Source: Candidatus Rifleibacteriota bacterium (GTDB lineage: Bacteria > Muiribacteriota > Ozemobacteria > Ozemobacterales > Ozemobacteraceae). Taken from it: a DNA stretch of 64,000 nucleotides. The notes below the pieces were generated by a model. The model saw only the letters and a list, made by a program, of their open reading frames with translations. It ran no database searches and was not told where the DNA came from. The position numbers and the translations under genes are program-made. Shown in pieces: positions 27,631 through 36,545 of the stretch (position 1 is its first letter; each line of letters opens with the position of its first letter). The stretch covers positions 1 to 64,000 of the forward strand of contig JAHISQ010000021.1 of the NCBI GenBank assembly GCA_018818125.1, in the 5' to 3' direction.

Positions 27631-30606
27631 TCAAGAATCTCTGCTATAGCAGATCACTACAAGAGTGAGATCATCCTGCGCTTCCTGCCCGGCAATATGG
27701 CGATAATATCCGACACAAATGCGGTTATATACTTCTTCTGGATCGCTGCCAGCGCTTTCCTGAACCAGTCTGGCAAAATTAGTGTAACCAAGTTCAACAC
27801 CCTCACGATTGCGCGTCTCGATTATGCCGTCTGTATATAACACCAGCATGTCACCTGGCTTAAAAACAATCTCGCGCTCCTGAAAATTGGCCTTCTTAAA
27901 AGCGCCCAAAGCAGCACCTGCCAGTGTTATTTCTTCGACCCGTCCGTTACTGCAGAAAATTGGCGAACAGCCACCGGCGTTAGCATAAATTGCTGTACCG
28001 GTAAGACAATCGGCCATCAGATACTGAAAAGTCATGATTTTTTTCTGTTTTCGCGTTTTTGAACCATAAATCAGCTCGTGCAGGCGTTCGAGCAATTTAA
28101 CCGGCGATTTCAGCTGTTCACGGCTTTTAACAATCCCGGCTTTCGCCATTGCCATAATCAGAGCCGCACCAACCCCGTGTCCGGCCACATCTCCGAGCAA
28201 GGCAGCCATACTGTTGTCATCGACGGCAAAGTAATCAAAATAATCACCGCCAAGTTCGGCCATGGCAAGACTTTTGCCGTAGACGCGAAAGCCGCCTTTG
28301 TGCAGAGCGCTTTGCGGGAAAAGGCTCTCCTGAACCACTTTAGCAACTTCAAGCTCTTCGAGGCCGCCCATCACTTCGTCAAAAATGGCTGCTGCTTCGC
28401 CAAATTCGTCTTTGCCCATGTCACCGATCCGATGCCTGAAATTCCGCTTTTCAACGGCAAGAGCGGCGGACTGAAGACTGTTGAGCGGATTCAAGAAGCT
28501 CCGCGAAAGAATCTGCGCAAGCCATGCCGCAAGAATCAGGCAAAACAGTGCAAACAGGAACAGATCGACTCTCTGGCCTGCAATCATTCTGTCCAGGCGC
28601 TCAAGCGGGTAAAGACCAAGAATTCTGTAACGCGACAGATGCTTTCCGTTGAACCCAAGGACCATATATTCCTGGCCATCCATCTGTAGAATTTCTATTT
28701 CTTCGGTAGGCTGGTCAGTCAGTCGACTAAAATAGCTCTGGAGCGCTTCTGGAACTTCGTAATAATGCGGATAGAACTTCTTATCGAGCTGGTTACAGAC
28801 TATCACCCGAAGCCCCATAGGATTGCGATTGATCTCATCAATAGTTTTCTGCAAATATTCGAGCTGAACAGACTGACTGTTCCAGATCATCAATGCCATG
28901 AAATCTATTTGTTCGTCACGATTGGCCGACATAAAATTAAGCAGAGCCAGATTCAGGTTCTGCCCAAATCCCCATGGAGTCAGGCCACCCATTGCCTTGA
29001 TAAAGCCATGGGTAATTTCGGCAAAAGATTTTTGCATCAGAGATTCAAAAAGCAGTTCGAGACGATCGGCCTCTTTGTTGCTACGGGCTACACCATTTAA
29101 CTCACTCATTATTCGCTTGCCAATAATATTGGCAACCTGGGCATTCTGCGAGTCATTGCTTTTGTCGGCAGGATTTTCTCGGTGCCGCTGCTCCAGACTC
29201 TCATTTATACGCTCGATTCCATTGTAAGAACCAGCTATTATCGACGAACTTGCAATCAGGTAATAACTATCGACCAGAAGTCCGCGGCAGGCTCTAATCA
29301 TCTGTTGATTGCCGGTTTCGTCAATTTCACGACCGCGCATTGTCTTTACCCATTCTTCGAGATATTTTTTGGTGTTGTACTCAACTTTGCTCCAGAAAGA
29401 TTGCAGGCGCTCATCATAATTTTGCAGAAGCACAAGTGAGCGGCGGTGGGTTTCTTTGAGAATAGCATCGTGTTTCTGTGCATAGTGTTCGCGCGCAAAA
29501 ATTGATATAGCCATGAATGGAATAGCACTGGCAAAGAAAAATATAAAGGCTATGCGCGGCCTTATTGAAATTGAGCCAGGCTGACCTGCGATGGTAATGC
29601 GCCACGAATAAACTAAAAATGGCAACATCAGCACCGCGAACAAAAAAGCACCTAATAGAGGGTAACCTCTGCGCTCGCGGGCACTGTAGTATTTGTCTGC
29701 TTGAGCAAAAACCCTTATTTCAGGCGTTAAAAAGGCAGTCGCCAGAAACTGGCTCTCTGTTTCAAGAGTTGTTGCATTACTTTGTTCAAGCTGTTTTAGC
29801 TGGATCAGCAGACTGTCAGGGCTGCCAACGGACCGGGGCGACCAGAAGCCTGAAATATCAGCACCGGGCCTGAAAATGCCGAAAACCTGCTGCCGGTTGT
29901 GGGCGAAGTTTTTGAGCTGCATTTTTATCCCCATATCTGATTTAATGATCGCCGGATCGAACAAAATCAGATAAACCCGCTCAGCGTAGGAATTAGACCA
30001 GACCAGAGGGCGGTGCAATGCACTGTCTGTCCAACAGAGTGTGTAGCGTCTGGGTTTAGCGTTATCTTCGAGCATGCGTCTCACATACTGTGGCCCCAGA
30101 ATCAGTCGCACCTTGGCAAGATCTGTTTTTACGATTGCTCGCTTTCGCTGCCTGCATACGTTGCCATGGCAAGCCTGTGCAAGCTCGACAAAAACCTCAC
30201 GCCATTCCGGACTCGCAAAGTATTCGGGTATATTGTGCGTGATGACTCTGCCATCTGAATCCCAGATAAGGTAAGAAAAAAGGTTGTCAAAAACCTTTCT
30301 TTCATTTTCGAGCCATTCAATAATCAGGCTGTCTGTCGCCAAATTGTTGGAAAAAAGCATAAACTGCTCGTCAAAATGCCGAGCCAGGTAATTTTCGATG
30401 CCGACACCACGATTAGCTTCGTTGAGTGCCTGTTGCAGGCTCATCTTCAGTTCTTCGCCACGTTCCTGCTCAACAAGCTGGCAATATCGATCTACAGCCG
30501 TAAAAATCAGCATTGCCGGCACACCGACAAAACATGCAGCCATAAGCAGCCAGGCCACGACTCTTTTGCCCGTAGCTGCCCATCCTACACTGCCTGCTGC
30601 CTTCAT
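27631..30606 (-). CDS. Membrane receptor PP2C/SpoIIE phosphatase, A-type (pair 2)
   Basis: 991 aa from the ATG at 30606, with GGAGG 5 nt upstream (a GTG one codon earlier also fits). Four-TM receptor as in pair 1. Extracytoplasmic domain 1 carries the A-type marks YLIWDSDG, LGPQ and CWTDS..RPLVW. Domain 2 has LELLFESLMQKS, WGFGQ and NRNPMGL. HAMP (MGKDEFGEAAAIF) leads to PP2C: GGDYFD (D789), GDVAGHG (D807), YTDG (D927), QDD (979-980), all intact, with NAGGCSP and KIMTFQYL. The preceding B-type gene ends 13 bp upstream. The FHA-GAF-GGDEF gene follows after 84 bp. Confidence 0.92.
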   Translation of the reverse strand: MKAAGSVGWAATGKRVVAWLLMAACFVGVPAMLIFTAVDRYCQLVEQERGEELKMSLQQALNEANRGVGIENYLARHFDEQFMLFSNNLATDSLIIEWLENERKVFDNLFSYLIWDSDGRVITHNIPEYFASPEWREVFVELAQACHGNVCRQRKRAIVKTDLAKVRLILGPQYVRRMLEDNAKPRRYTLCWTDSALHRPLVWSNSYAERVYLILFDPAIIKSDMGIKMQLKNFAHNRQQVFGIFRPGADISGFWSPRSVGSPDSLLIQLKQLEQSNATTLETESQFLATAFLTPEIRVFAQADKYYSARERRGYPLLGAFLFAVLMLPFLVYSWRITIAGQPGSISIRPRIAFIFFFASAIPFMAISIFAREHYAQKHDAILKETHRRSLVLLQNYDERLQSFWSKVEYNTKKYLEEWVKTMRGREIDETGNQQMIRACRGLLVDSYYLIASSSIIAGSYNGIERINESLEQRHRENPADKSNDSQNAQVANIIGKRIMSELNGVARSNKEADRLELLFESLMQKSFAEITHGFIKAMGGLTPWGFGQNLNLALLNFMSANRDEQIDFMALMIWNSQSVQLEYLQKTIDEINRNPMGLRVIVCNQLDKKFYPHYYEVPEALQSYFSRLTDQPTEEIEILQMDGQEYMVLGFNGKHLSRYRILGLYPLERLDRMIAGQRVDLFLFALFCLILAAWLAQILSRSFLNPLNSLQSAALAVEKRNFRHRIGDMGKDEFGEAAAIFDEVMGGLEELEVAKVVQESLFPQSALHKGGFRVYGKSLAMAELGGDYFDYFAVDDNSMAALLGDVAGHGVGAALIMAMAKAGIVKSREQLKSPVKLLERLHELIYGSKTRKQKKIMTFQYLMADCLTGTAIYANAGGCSPIFCSNGRVEEITLAGAALGAFKKANFQEREIVFKPGDMLVLYTDGIIETRNREGVELGYTNFARLVQESAGSDPEEVYNRICVGYYRHIAGQEAQDDLTLVVICYSRDS

Positions 30607-30619
30607 CACTGCCTCCGCC

Positions 30620-33535
30620 TCAATGCTCAGGATAGCCGATGATTACCATCGTACAATCGTCGTCACTGCTTTTGCCTGACCAGTCGAGATATTCCTGATA
30701 CATACACCTGTAGTAATACTCTGAATTTCCCTTGTAATTATGCAGAGCCATCTGCGCAAAGCGCTCATAACCAAGGAATTCGCCGGCGACGCCCCGTGCC
30801 TCGGCAATACCGTCTGTGTGCAAAATCAATGCCTGGCCGGGGCTCAGCTTTAAAGCAACACTTTTATGATGCGGCGATTTGCTTATTCCCAGCGGCAGAC
30901 CGGTAAGTTCGACATATCTTGCTTCACTGCGTCTGCTGTCAACCAGCAACGGGTAGCAATGTCCGGCATTGGTAAGCTGAATATTCGCAGAAACTTTGTC
31001 GAGAACCAGATATTGAAAGGTCATCATGCTTTTGAGCTGACCTGCCCTGAGGCTATAGATTATTTTATGCAGCTCTCCGATAAATCTGGCACCATCCAGC
31101 ATCTCTTCGCGGGTCGCCATTTTAACGCCAGCTTTGGCCATAGCCATGATCAACGCTGCCGAAATTCCGTGCCCGGCTACGTCGCCAATCATTACACCCA
31201 GTCTGTCATCGTCGATCTCGATATAATCGTAATAGTCGCCGGCCAGAGTTGTCATTGCCACGCTCTGCCCGTAAATATCGAAAGGCTTGAACCTCGGCTG
31301 TTTCTCAGGCAAAAGGCTCTCCTGAACGATCCTGGCAATTTCAAGCTCACCAAGTCCCTCGATCATACGGTTCATGACCTGTCCAAGATGCCCAAATTCA
31401 TCTTTGTCTCTGATCTCTATGCGATGTCGATAATCATGGTGACTGATCGCGGTTGCCGCAGCACTCAGTGCCTTCACCGGCGCAAGAAACTGGCGTGCTA
31501 CTGCTAGCGCGATGATAATTGTCAGAATAATACTCATTGCCGCACCAGCAAGCAGGCGCATGGTTATATCGGTGATTTCTGCCTCAATCATGGAGGTCGG
31601 ATAAACAACTGCAAAACAAGTGCTATTCATATTTTTGCCAAGCCAGCCAGTTGCCAGATGCGGTTGCCCGGCAAATTGCAAACTGCCATAAGTGTTGCCG
31701 CTTGAATGTGCAGCAGCAGCAAGAAAAGACGACAATTCGTCACCAGCTGAGCCAATATCTGGAACAATCTGACGACTGTTTAGAGTTTTAGCGAAAGCTC
31801 CGGACATCAGACTGTTGCGTGGTATTTTGCTGAAATATTGATCGAGAAAAATTTTCTGAAATTTTTCTTCATCCCACAGCAGCAACAGAAAATAATTGTT
31901 GATATAGGAATCAGGGTCACCCAACATGCTCCAGTAGCTCATTTTCATTCTGTCGCCAATAGTCATCGGCCATATTTTGCGACTATCTCGAATCGAGTCG
32001 CGTACAAAATCTGATTCCTCTGGATCAGCGATCTTTGATAAAACATCAGATTTATCAGCGGTCACAATAATGCGGTTTTGAAACTTGAGAATCGCATCAG
32101 CAAGATTTTTCACATAAGAGTTAGAATGATTTACGTCTTGCCCATCGGCACCGAGCGCGAAGTTCATTTTACCATCCCGCCCAATGAGAAATGCCTCTGA
32201 AGGACTATACTCCATGATTGTGGCTCTGATACGTTTGAGCTGAGCGGCAGTCAGTATTTGTGCCCCGTTCTCTTTGTTTATACGCTCAACCATCAAGTTC
32301 AGCTGTCGCGTATATTTTTCGCTCTGAATTACAAATCTGTTATCCAGGTCACGCAATAATCTCGCAGATTCAAGCTGAATCTCGTTGCGCAGCGATACTT
32401 TTCTATTCTGAAGATAATCATAAGCTATGGCACCAAGCACCGTCAGCGGCGCGATGTTCGCGTAAAGAAACAGCAGCAGCAGCTTCCATCTAATAGAGAA
32501 AAACGCGCGACGAACCTCAAAGTTAAAATAAAGTAGCAACCCGACCAGAAAATACACCACTACTGACCGGGTAATTATGCGCACGCGAATAGTCTCTGGT
32601 GAATAAATTTCTTTGTCTTTAAGGGTCAGCGCAAATATGCGGGTATGCGGATTGAGCATCTGGACAACGATTTGAGCATTGGCAGTCTCAATCGTCTGTT
32701 CTGATGAATTTTCGTATTTTGCCAGAGCCAGAACAACTTCGTTTGAAATATGAGCATTTTTGCACATATATGGCTCAGTAAGGGCATGTAAAGAGGCAAA
32801 ACCGACACAGATCTCTTTGTTGCTCTGGTTTACCGATCTTACAATGCTTTTAATGCCATGATTGTCTTTTATAACATCCCAGCTCATGAAGCAGAGCATG
32901 CTGACTTTGCTGTCGGTGTGATACCAGAAATACGGGCGGTCTTTGCCATAATCGGCAAGAATTACCGAAGATCTGTCATCATCGAGATATGGCAATTCAA
33001 GGGTGTCTGGCACGAAAACCCGGCCAAGAAAATGTTTGATCAGATTAAAATTGCTTTTAACAACTTCGAGACTCTTGATTTCTTCCGTGCTGTCGGCGGC
33101 GAGATGCGCCGTAACACCACGCAGAACGTCATATAGACGGCGCACAACAAAACGAAAGCGCTTTTCATCGGTGAGCTTTTCGACCACTGCCCCGGATTTG
33201 TCCCAGACGATAAATTCGAAGCAGCCCGGGTGATTTTTTTTCAATCTTGCGATGGCTTTTTCGAGATATACGACAGGATCTGCCTGCTGCACAGCTATGT
33301 CAAATGATGTCTGGAGCATAAGGTGGTAATAGCGACGTTCATCGTTATAAGGCATCAGAATTTTGAGGCGTTCAGACAGCTCTTGATACACCTGATGCCG
33401 ATGATTATCGAGTTTCAGCTCTAAAAGGCTTGCCAGACTGGAATTAAAGACAAAAAATGGAAACACAAAAAAACAAAACACCAGCCCGGTGTATTGCAGC
33501 CATGATGCAACTCGGCTTTTTTTTGATTCCTGCAA
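30620..33535 (-). CDS. Membrane receptor PP2C/SpoIIE phosphatase, B-type (pair 2)
   Basis: 971 aa starting with TTG at 33535; GGGAG lies 5 nt upstream and the N-terminus then aligns with the other B-type proteins (TM1 from about residue 13). B-type marks: FIVWDKSG, LTDEKR, FLGRVFVP, FWYHTDSKVSML in domain 1; RDS..DSRKI, YWSMLGD and LLLLWD in domain 2. HAMP with DKDEFGHLGQVMNR. PP2C: LAGDYYD (D767; Ala replaces the first Gly), GDVAGHG (D785), HTDG (D908), DDD (959-960), NAGHCYP. The 70-bp gap to the upstream cyclase-like gene contains no clear terminator, so read-through is possible. Confidence 0.91.
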   Translation of the reverse strand: MQESKKSRVASWLQYTGLVFCFFVFPFFVFNSSLASLLELKLDNHRHQVYQELSERLKILMPYNDERRYYHLMLQTSFDIAVQQADPVVYLEKAIARLKKNHPGCFEFIVWDKSGAVVEKLTDEKRFRFVVRRLYDVLRGVTAHLAADSTEEIKSLEVVKSNFNLIKHFLGRVFVPDTLELPYLDDDRSSVILADYGKDRPYFWYHTDSKVSMLCFMSWDVIKDNHGIKSIVRSVNQSNKEICVGFASLHALTEPYMCKNAHISNEVVLALAKYENSSEQTIETANAQIVVQMLNPHTRIFALTLKDKEIYSPETIRVRIITRSVVVYFLVGLLLYFNFEVRRAFFSIRWKLLLLFLYANIAPLTVLGAIAYDYLQNRKVSLRNEIQLESARLLRDLDNRFVIQSEKYTRQLNLMVERINKENGAQILTAAQLKRIRATIMEYSPSEAFLIGRDGKMNFALGADGQDVNHSNSYVKNLADAILKFQNRIIVTADKSDVLSKIADPEESDFVRDSIRDSRKIWPMTIGDRMKMSYWSMLGDPDSYINNYFLLLLWDEEKFQKIFLDQYFSKIPRNSLMSGAFAKTLNSRQIVPDIGSAGDELSSFLAAAAHSSGNTYGSLQFAGQPHLATGWLGKNMNSTCFAVVYPTSMIEAEITDITMRLLAGAAMSIILTIIIALAVARQFLAPVKALSAAATAISHHDYRHRIEIRDKDEFGHLGQVMNRMIEGLGELEIARIVQESLLPEKQPRFKPFDIYGQSVAMTTLAGDYYDYIEIDDDRLGVMIGDVAGHGISAALIMAMAKAGVKMATREEMLDGARFIGELHKIIYSLRAGQLKSMMTFQYLVLDKVSANIQLTNAGHCYPLLVDSRRSEARYVELTGLPLGISKSPHHKSVALKLSPGQALILHTDGIAEARGVAGEFLGYERFAQMALHNYKGNSEYYYRCMYQEYLDWSGKSSDDDCTMVIIGYPEH

Positions 33536-33605
33536 GCACTCTCCCGATCAGACCCAACCTCATTACCATGATAATTGGTTATCTGCTCAAACGGCAAGAT
33601 TTTGA

Positions 33606-36545
33606 TTATTGAGGTGCGCGCGTTCGCAGGTTTATCAGCTCATATATCGGGTATCTGCGACTCTTGCCTTTAATCGGGATTCTATCGATAAAACTTACTC
33701 TTGCCTGGCCTTTTGCTTTTCTTATAGTCGAAGGAGCGATAATAATGCCGGTATTTAACGCCTTATCAGCCTGACCCTTAAGTCGAGCGGCCATGTTTAC
33801 CGCATCTCCTATTACTGTGTAGTCAAGTTTTCCTTTGCGAGAACCAATTCGGCCGGAAAGAACAATGCCGCTGGAAATTCCGATGTGAGTGTTGATTCCA
33901 GCTGCCAGCAACTCCTGCCTGAGCATTAAAGCGGCGGCACAGGCAGAAACTGCGTGATTACCGCCGGTAGATTTCGAGCGATAAACTATCATCAATGTGC
34001 CTTCAATTACCTTGTCAAGACTTCCGCCCGCCGCTCGGCTGACTGTGTCGCCAACATAAATCAATCGATCGAGCAGCTCCATTACGTGATTTCCCTGCAT
34101 CGTTGCGATATTCTCAGTAAAATCCGCCACTGACGCGAACAGAATCGTTGCCTCCAGTCGTTCTCCTCCTGGCTGCAAACTTGCTTCGTCTTCCGATTTA
34201 ACCGCATTTATTACTTCTTCAGAAACGAACTGAAAAAGCCGTTCTTTCTCGACGACTCCGATCAACATAGAGTCAAAAGCAACCTTCAGCTCTTCAAATT
34301 CGTCGCCGGATCTGATAACTGCAGTTGCATCAAAATTTCCCTGACTGACGCAGTCTGCAAGACCAGCAAGCTTTAGAATCGGCTCAATATAGATTTTACC
34401 AAAAAGATTGAATATGAAAACAAGCAATGAAAGAGTGTAGAACAGCAACAGCGCCAAACTCCAGTCAGTGCTGAAAAGATTTTTTCTATTTGCAGTAACT
34501 GCGATCAACAAAGGGAATCTAGGCACATAGTCAATATATGTTGTCAAATTTTTCTGATTTACAATGCACGAAGAGTTGGTGCGACTGACCACCGCAAGCT
34601 GTTTTTTGATATTCTCAACATCAAAACTGGAAATGAGAGATTTAATCGAGAATATGCCATTGTCTTGATCATAACTCAAAATAGCGGCAGCTATTGAAAA
34701 ACCGCTGAATTCTGAACGAAGATCAGATTGATTAAGCTTGGAAGCAAATTCATGCGCCAGTTCTTTTCGATCAAAGCGTAAGGTCAAATACCCTGTTATA
34801 TCACGTTGAAGCGATGAAAAAATCGGTGCGACCGAGTAGGAATTATGACTTTTAAACGTATCAAAATCTGTGAGACTGCCATAGCTGTTTAATATCGAGT
34901 TTACAAATTCAGATTCCAGATAAGATGATTCTTTTGATTGAACTACTGACTGTGCAATGTGTTCTGTTTGTTTTCTGGGCGACCCGGATACTTCTACGAT
35001 TATCGAAGCAAGTATGCCTCTCTGAAAGTTCTCTTCGCGATTTTCAACGATATTTTCAGAGTACCGACTATTGGTCAGTCGAAGCGTTTCCTTCTCCTGA
35101 CGGTCAAAAAACATGGCGCTTGCCGAACTCTGTTGCAGATTGTTTTCAAGAAATGCCAGAGTTAAGTCATCAGATTTGTCTGCAAAATTTTCCAGTCGGC
35201 CGGCCAGATCTACGGTCGTTTTCTTTATATCCAGCAGATAAGAAACAAGCTGTTGCTGAATCTCATTTGACTTGATCTTGAGCGTCTGCTCTATTTCAGC
35301 CTGAGTGAATCGTTCGTTAAATTCGCGCCAGGTAAGATAAGATGCAGTAAGCAAAGACATTGGCAAAAAAGAGACTATTGCGATACCAACAGTTACTTTT
35401 AGCCTGACACCTGCTTGAAATTTGAATCCATAGAGAAAGATATGTAGAATAAAAATCAGACCTGCCATGCATAACAGTTTACTGAAAAATGAAATTGCAC
35501 TGGCATACTTACGAAGCGGATGAGCAAGCAATTCAACCGGATAAGACACTTTCATCAAAGGCATTTTTGCTTTGAATTTTTCCAGGTTTTCGGGATAAAA
35601 GGCGCCATTCTGTATGTAATGAACAATCAGGGGCTGTGGTAGAGTCGTCTGTAGATGCACTCCGCCAATATCCTGGCTGAAAAGTGTTATGGATTCCGGA
35701 TCTACAGAATTTGAATCTGAGATGCCGTGTGAATGTCTGACAAAGGTTCTCTGTAAAGTTTTATCAGCCGAAGAAATGCTATGTTTCAAAACATGTGAAG
35801 TAGATATGGCGTTGCCCATTATTATGAGCATTGCTCCGCCAGATATTCGTTTTGCCTGATTATGTTCGCTGTAAAATGGAATATAGTGGAAATAGACAGT
35901 TCCGCCGAGTTTTGATGAAACTGAACGGGTTGTAATATCTGCTGCAAGGGGAATTATAGAAATCAGGCCAAATTGTCTTTGCCAGAAACTGTCGGAATCA
36001 CTACGCAGTTTTTCCCAGTTGTTCTCATCTTTTAAGGTCGTTGATTTTGCTGCATTTTGCCGGTCAATATAATCCATAAAGGGCTGGTTGTTGCGAGACA
36101 TAAAGTATTTCAGTGTAAGACTTCTAGGTATCGTTTTTATGATTTTGTTGTAATTGGAATCACAATAGATATCAGTGATTTTCTCGGTATCCGGTCCATG
36201 AATAATCACTCCGGCAAGCTTTATGCGACTATGAACAAAAAATTGTGCTGCAAATGATTCTGCATTGAGTGAGGAAACATTCTGCTCATTTTTGCTTACA
36301 AATCCCGTGATTTGCCGATCCAGATAGTTGCAGACGTCTACATCCTCTCGAAACATTTCCATCTCAATCATCAGTCTGGACTTGTTAATTCTGGCATTCA
36401 TCTGTTCGGTAATGCTGAAAAGCTTTTCAAGAGAGAAGTTCAGGACAAGCGCCGGAAAAGCCAGCAGGAAAAGCCATGAACAGATCAGAACAGTGCCGCT
36501 TATTCTGCGGTTTATGATTACAGCACTGCTTTTTGTTGTATTCAT
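33606..36545 (-). CDS. Membrane receptor with class III cyclase domain, C2-like half (lacks metal ligands)
   Basis: 979 aa. TM1 about 14-37, a first extracytoplasmic domain, TM2/TM3 (LKVTVGIAIVSFLPMSLL), a second extracytoplasmic domain, TM4 (LALLLFYTLSLLVFIFNLF), HAMP about 725-775 and a class III nucleotide cyclase homology domain from about 795. The two metal-binding Asp positions are lost: ILFASVADFT has Ser805, and LDKVIEGTL has Gly849. By contrast the adenine-selecting Lys845 and Thr910 and the transition-state Asn917 and Arg921 (YTVIGDAVNMAAR) are intact. Alone it should be inactive; it fits the C2 role in a heterodimer with the preceding gene, which it overlaps by 4 bp (ATGA). Confidence 0.9.
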   Translation of the reverse strand: MNTTKSSAVIINRRISGTVLICSWLFLLAFPALVLNFSLEKLFSITEQMNARINKSRLMIEMEMFREDVDVCNYLDRQITGFVSKNEQNVSSLNAESFAAQFFVHSRIKLAGVIIHGPDTEKITDIYCDSNYNKIIKTIPRSLTLKYFMSRNNQPFMDYIDRQNAAKSTTLKDENNWEKLRSDSDSFWQRQFGLISIIPLAADITTRSVSSKLGGTVYFHYIPFYSEHNQAKRISGGAMLIIMGNAISTSHVLKHSISSADKTLQRTFVRHSHGISDSNSVDPESITLFSQDIGGVHLQTTLPQPLIVHYIQNGAFYPENLEKFKAKMPLMKVSYPVELLAHPLRKYASAISFFSKLLCMAGLIFILHIFLYGFKFQAGVRLKVTVGIAIVSFLPMSLLTASYLTWREFNERFTQAEIEQTLKIKSNEIQQQLVSYLLDIKKTTVDLAGRLENFADKSDDLTLAFLENNLQQSSASAMFFDRQEKETLRLTNSRYSENIVENREENFQRGILASIIVEVSGSPRKQTEHIAQSVVQSKESSYLESEFVNSILNSYGSLTDFDTFKSHNSYSVAPIFSSLQRDITGYLTLRFDRKELAHEFASKLNQSDLRSEFSGFSIAAAILSYDQDNGIFSIKSLISSFDVENIKKQLAVVSRTNSSCIVNQKNLTTYIDYVPRFPLLIAVTANRKNLFSTDWSLALLLFYTLSLLVFIFNLFGKIYIEPILKLAGLADCVSQGNFDATAVIRSGDEFEELKVAFDSMLIGVVEKERLFQFVSEEVINAVKSEDEASLQPGGERLEATILFASVADFTENIATMQGNHVMELLDRLIYVGDTVSRAAGGSLDKVIEGTLMIVYRSKSTGGNHAVSACAAALMLRQELLAAGINTHIGISSGIVLSGRIGSRKGKLDYTVIGDAVNMAARLKGQADKALNTGIIIAPSTIRKAKGQARVSFIDRIPIKGKSRRYPIYELINLRTRAPQ

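Noticed and set aside
27625..27653. TCTGCTATAGCAGA plus T6 at the end of the pair-2 A gene as an intrinsic terminator
   Set aside because: The stem has only five pairs, lies within the coding end and is separated from the T-tract by 9 bases.
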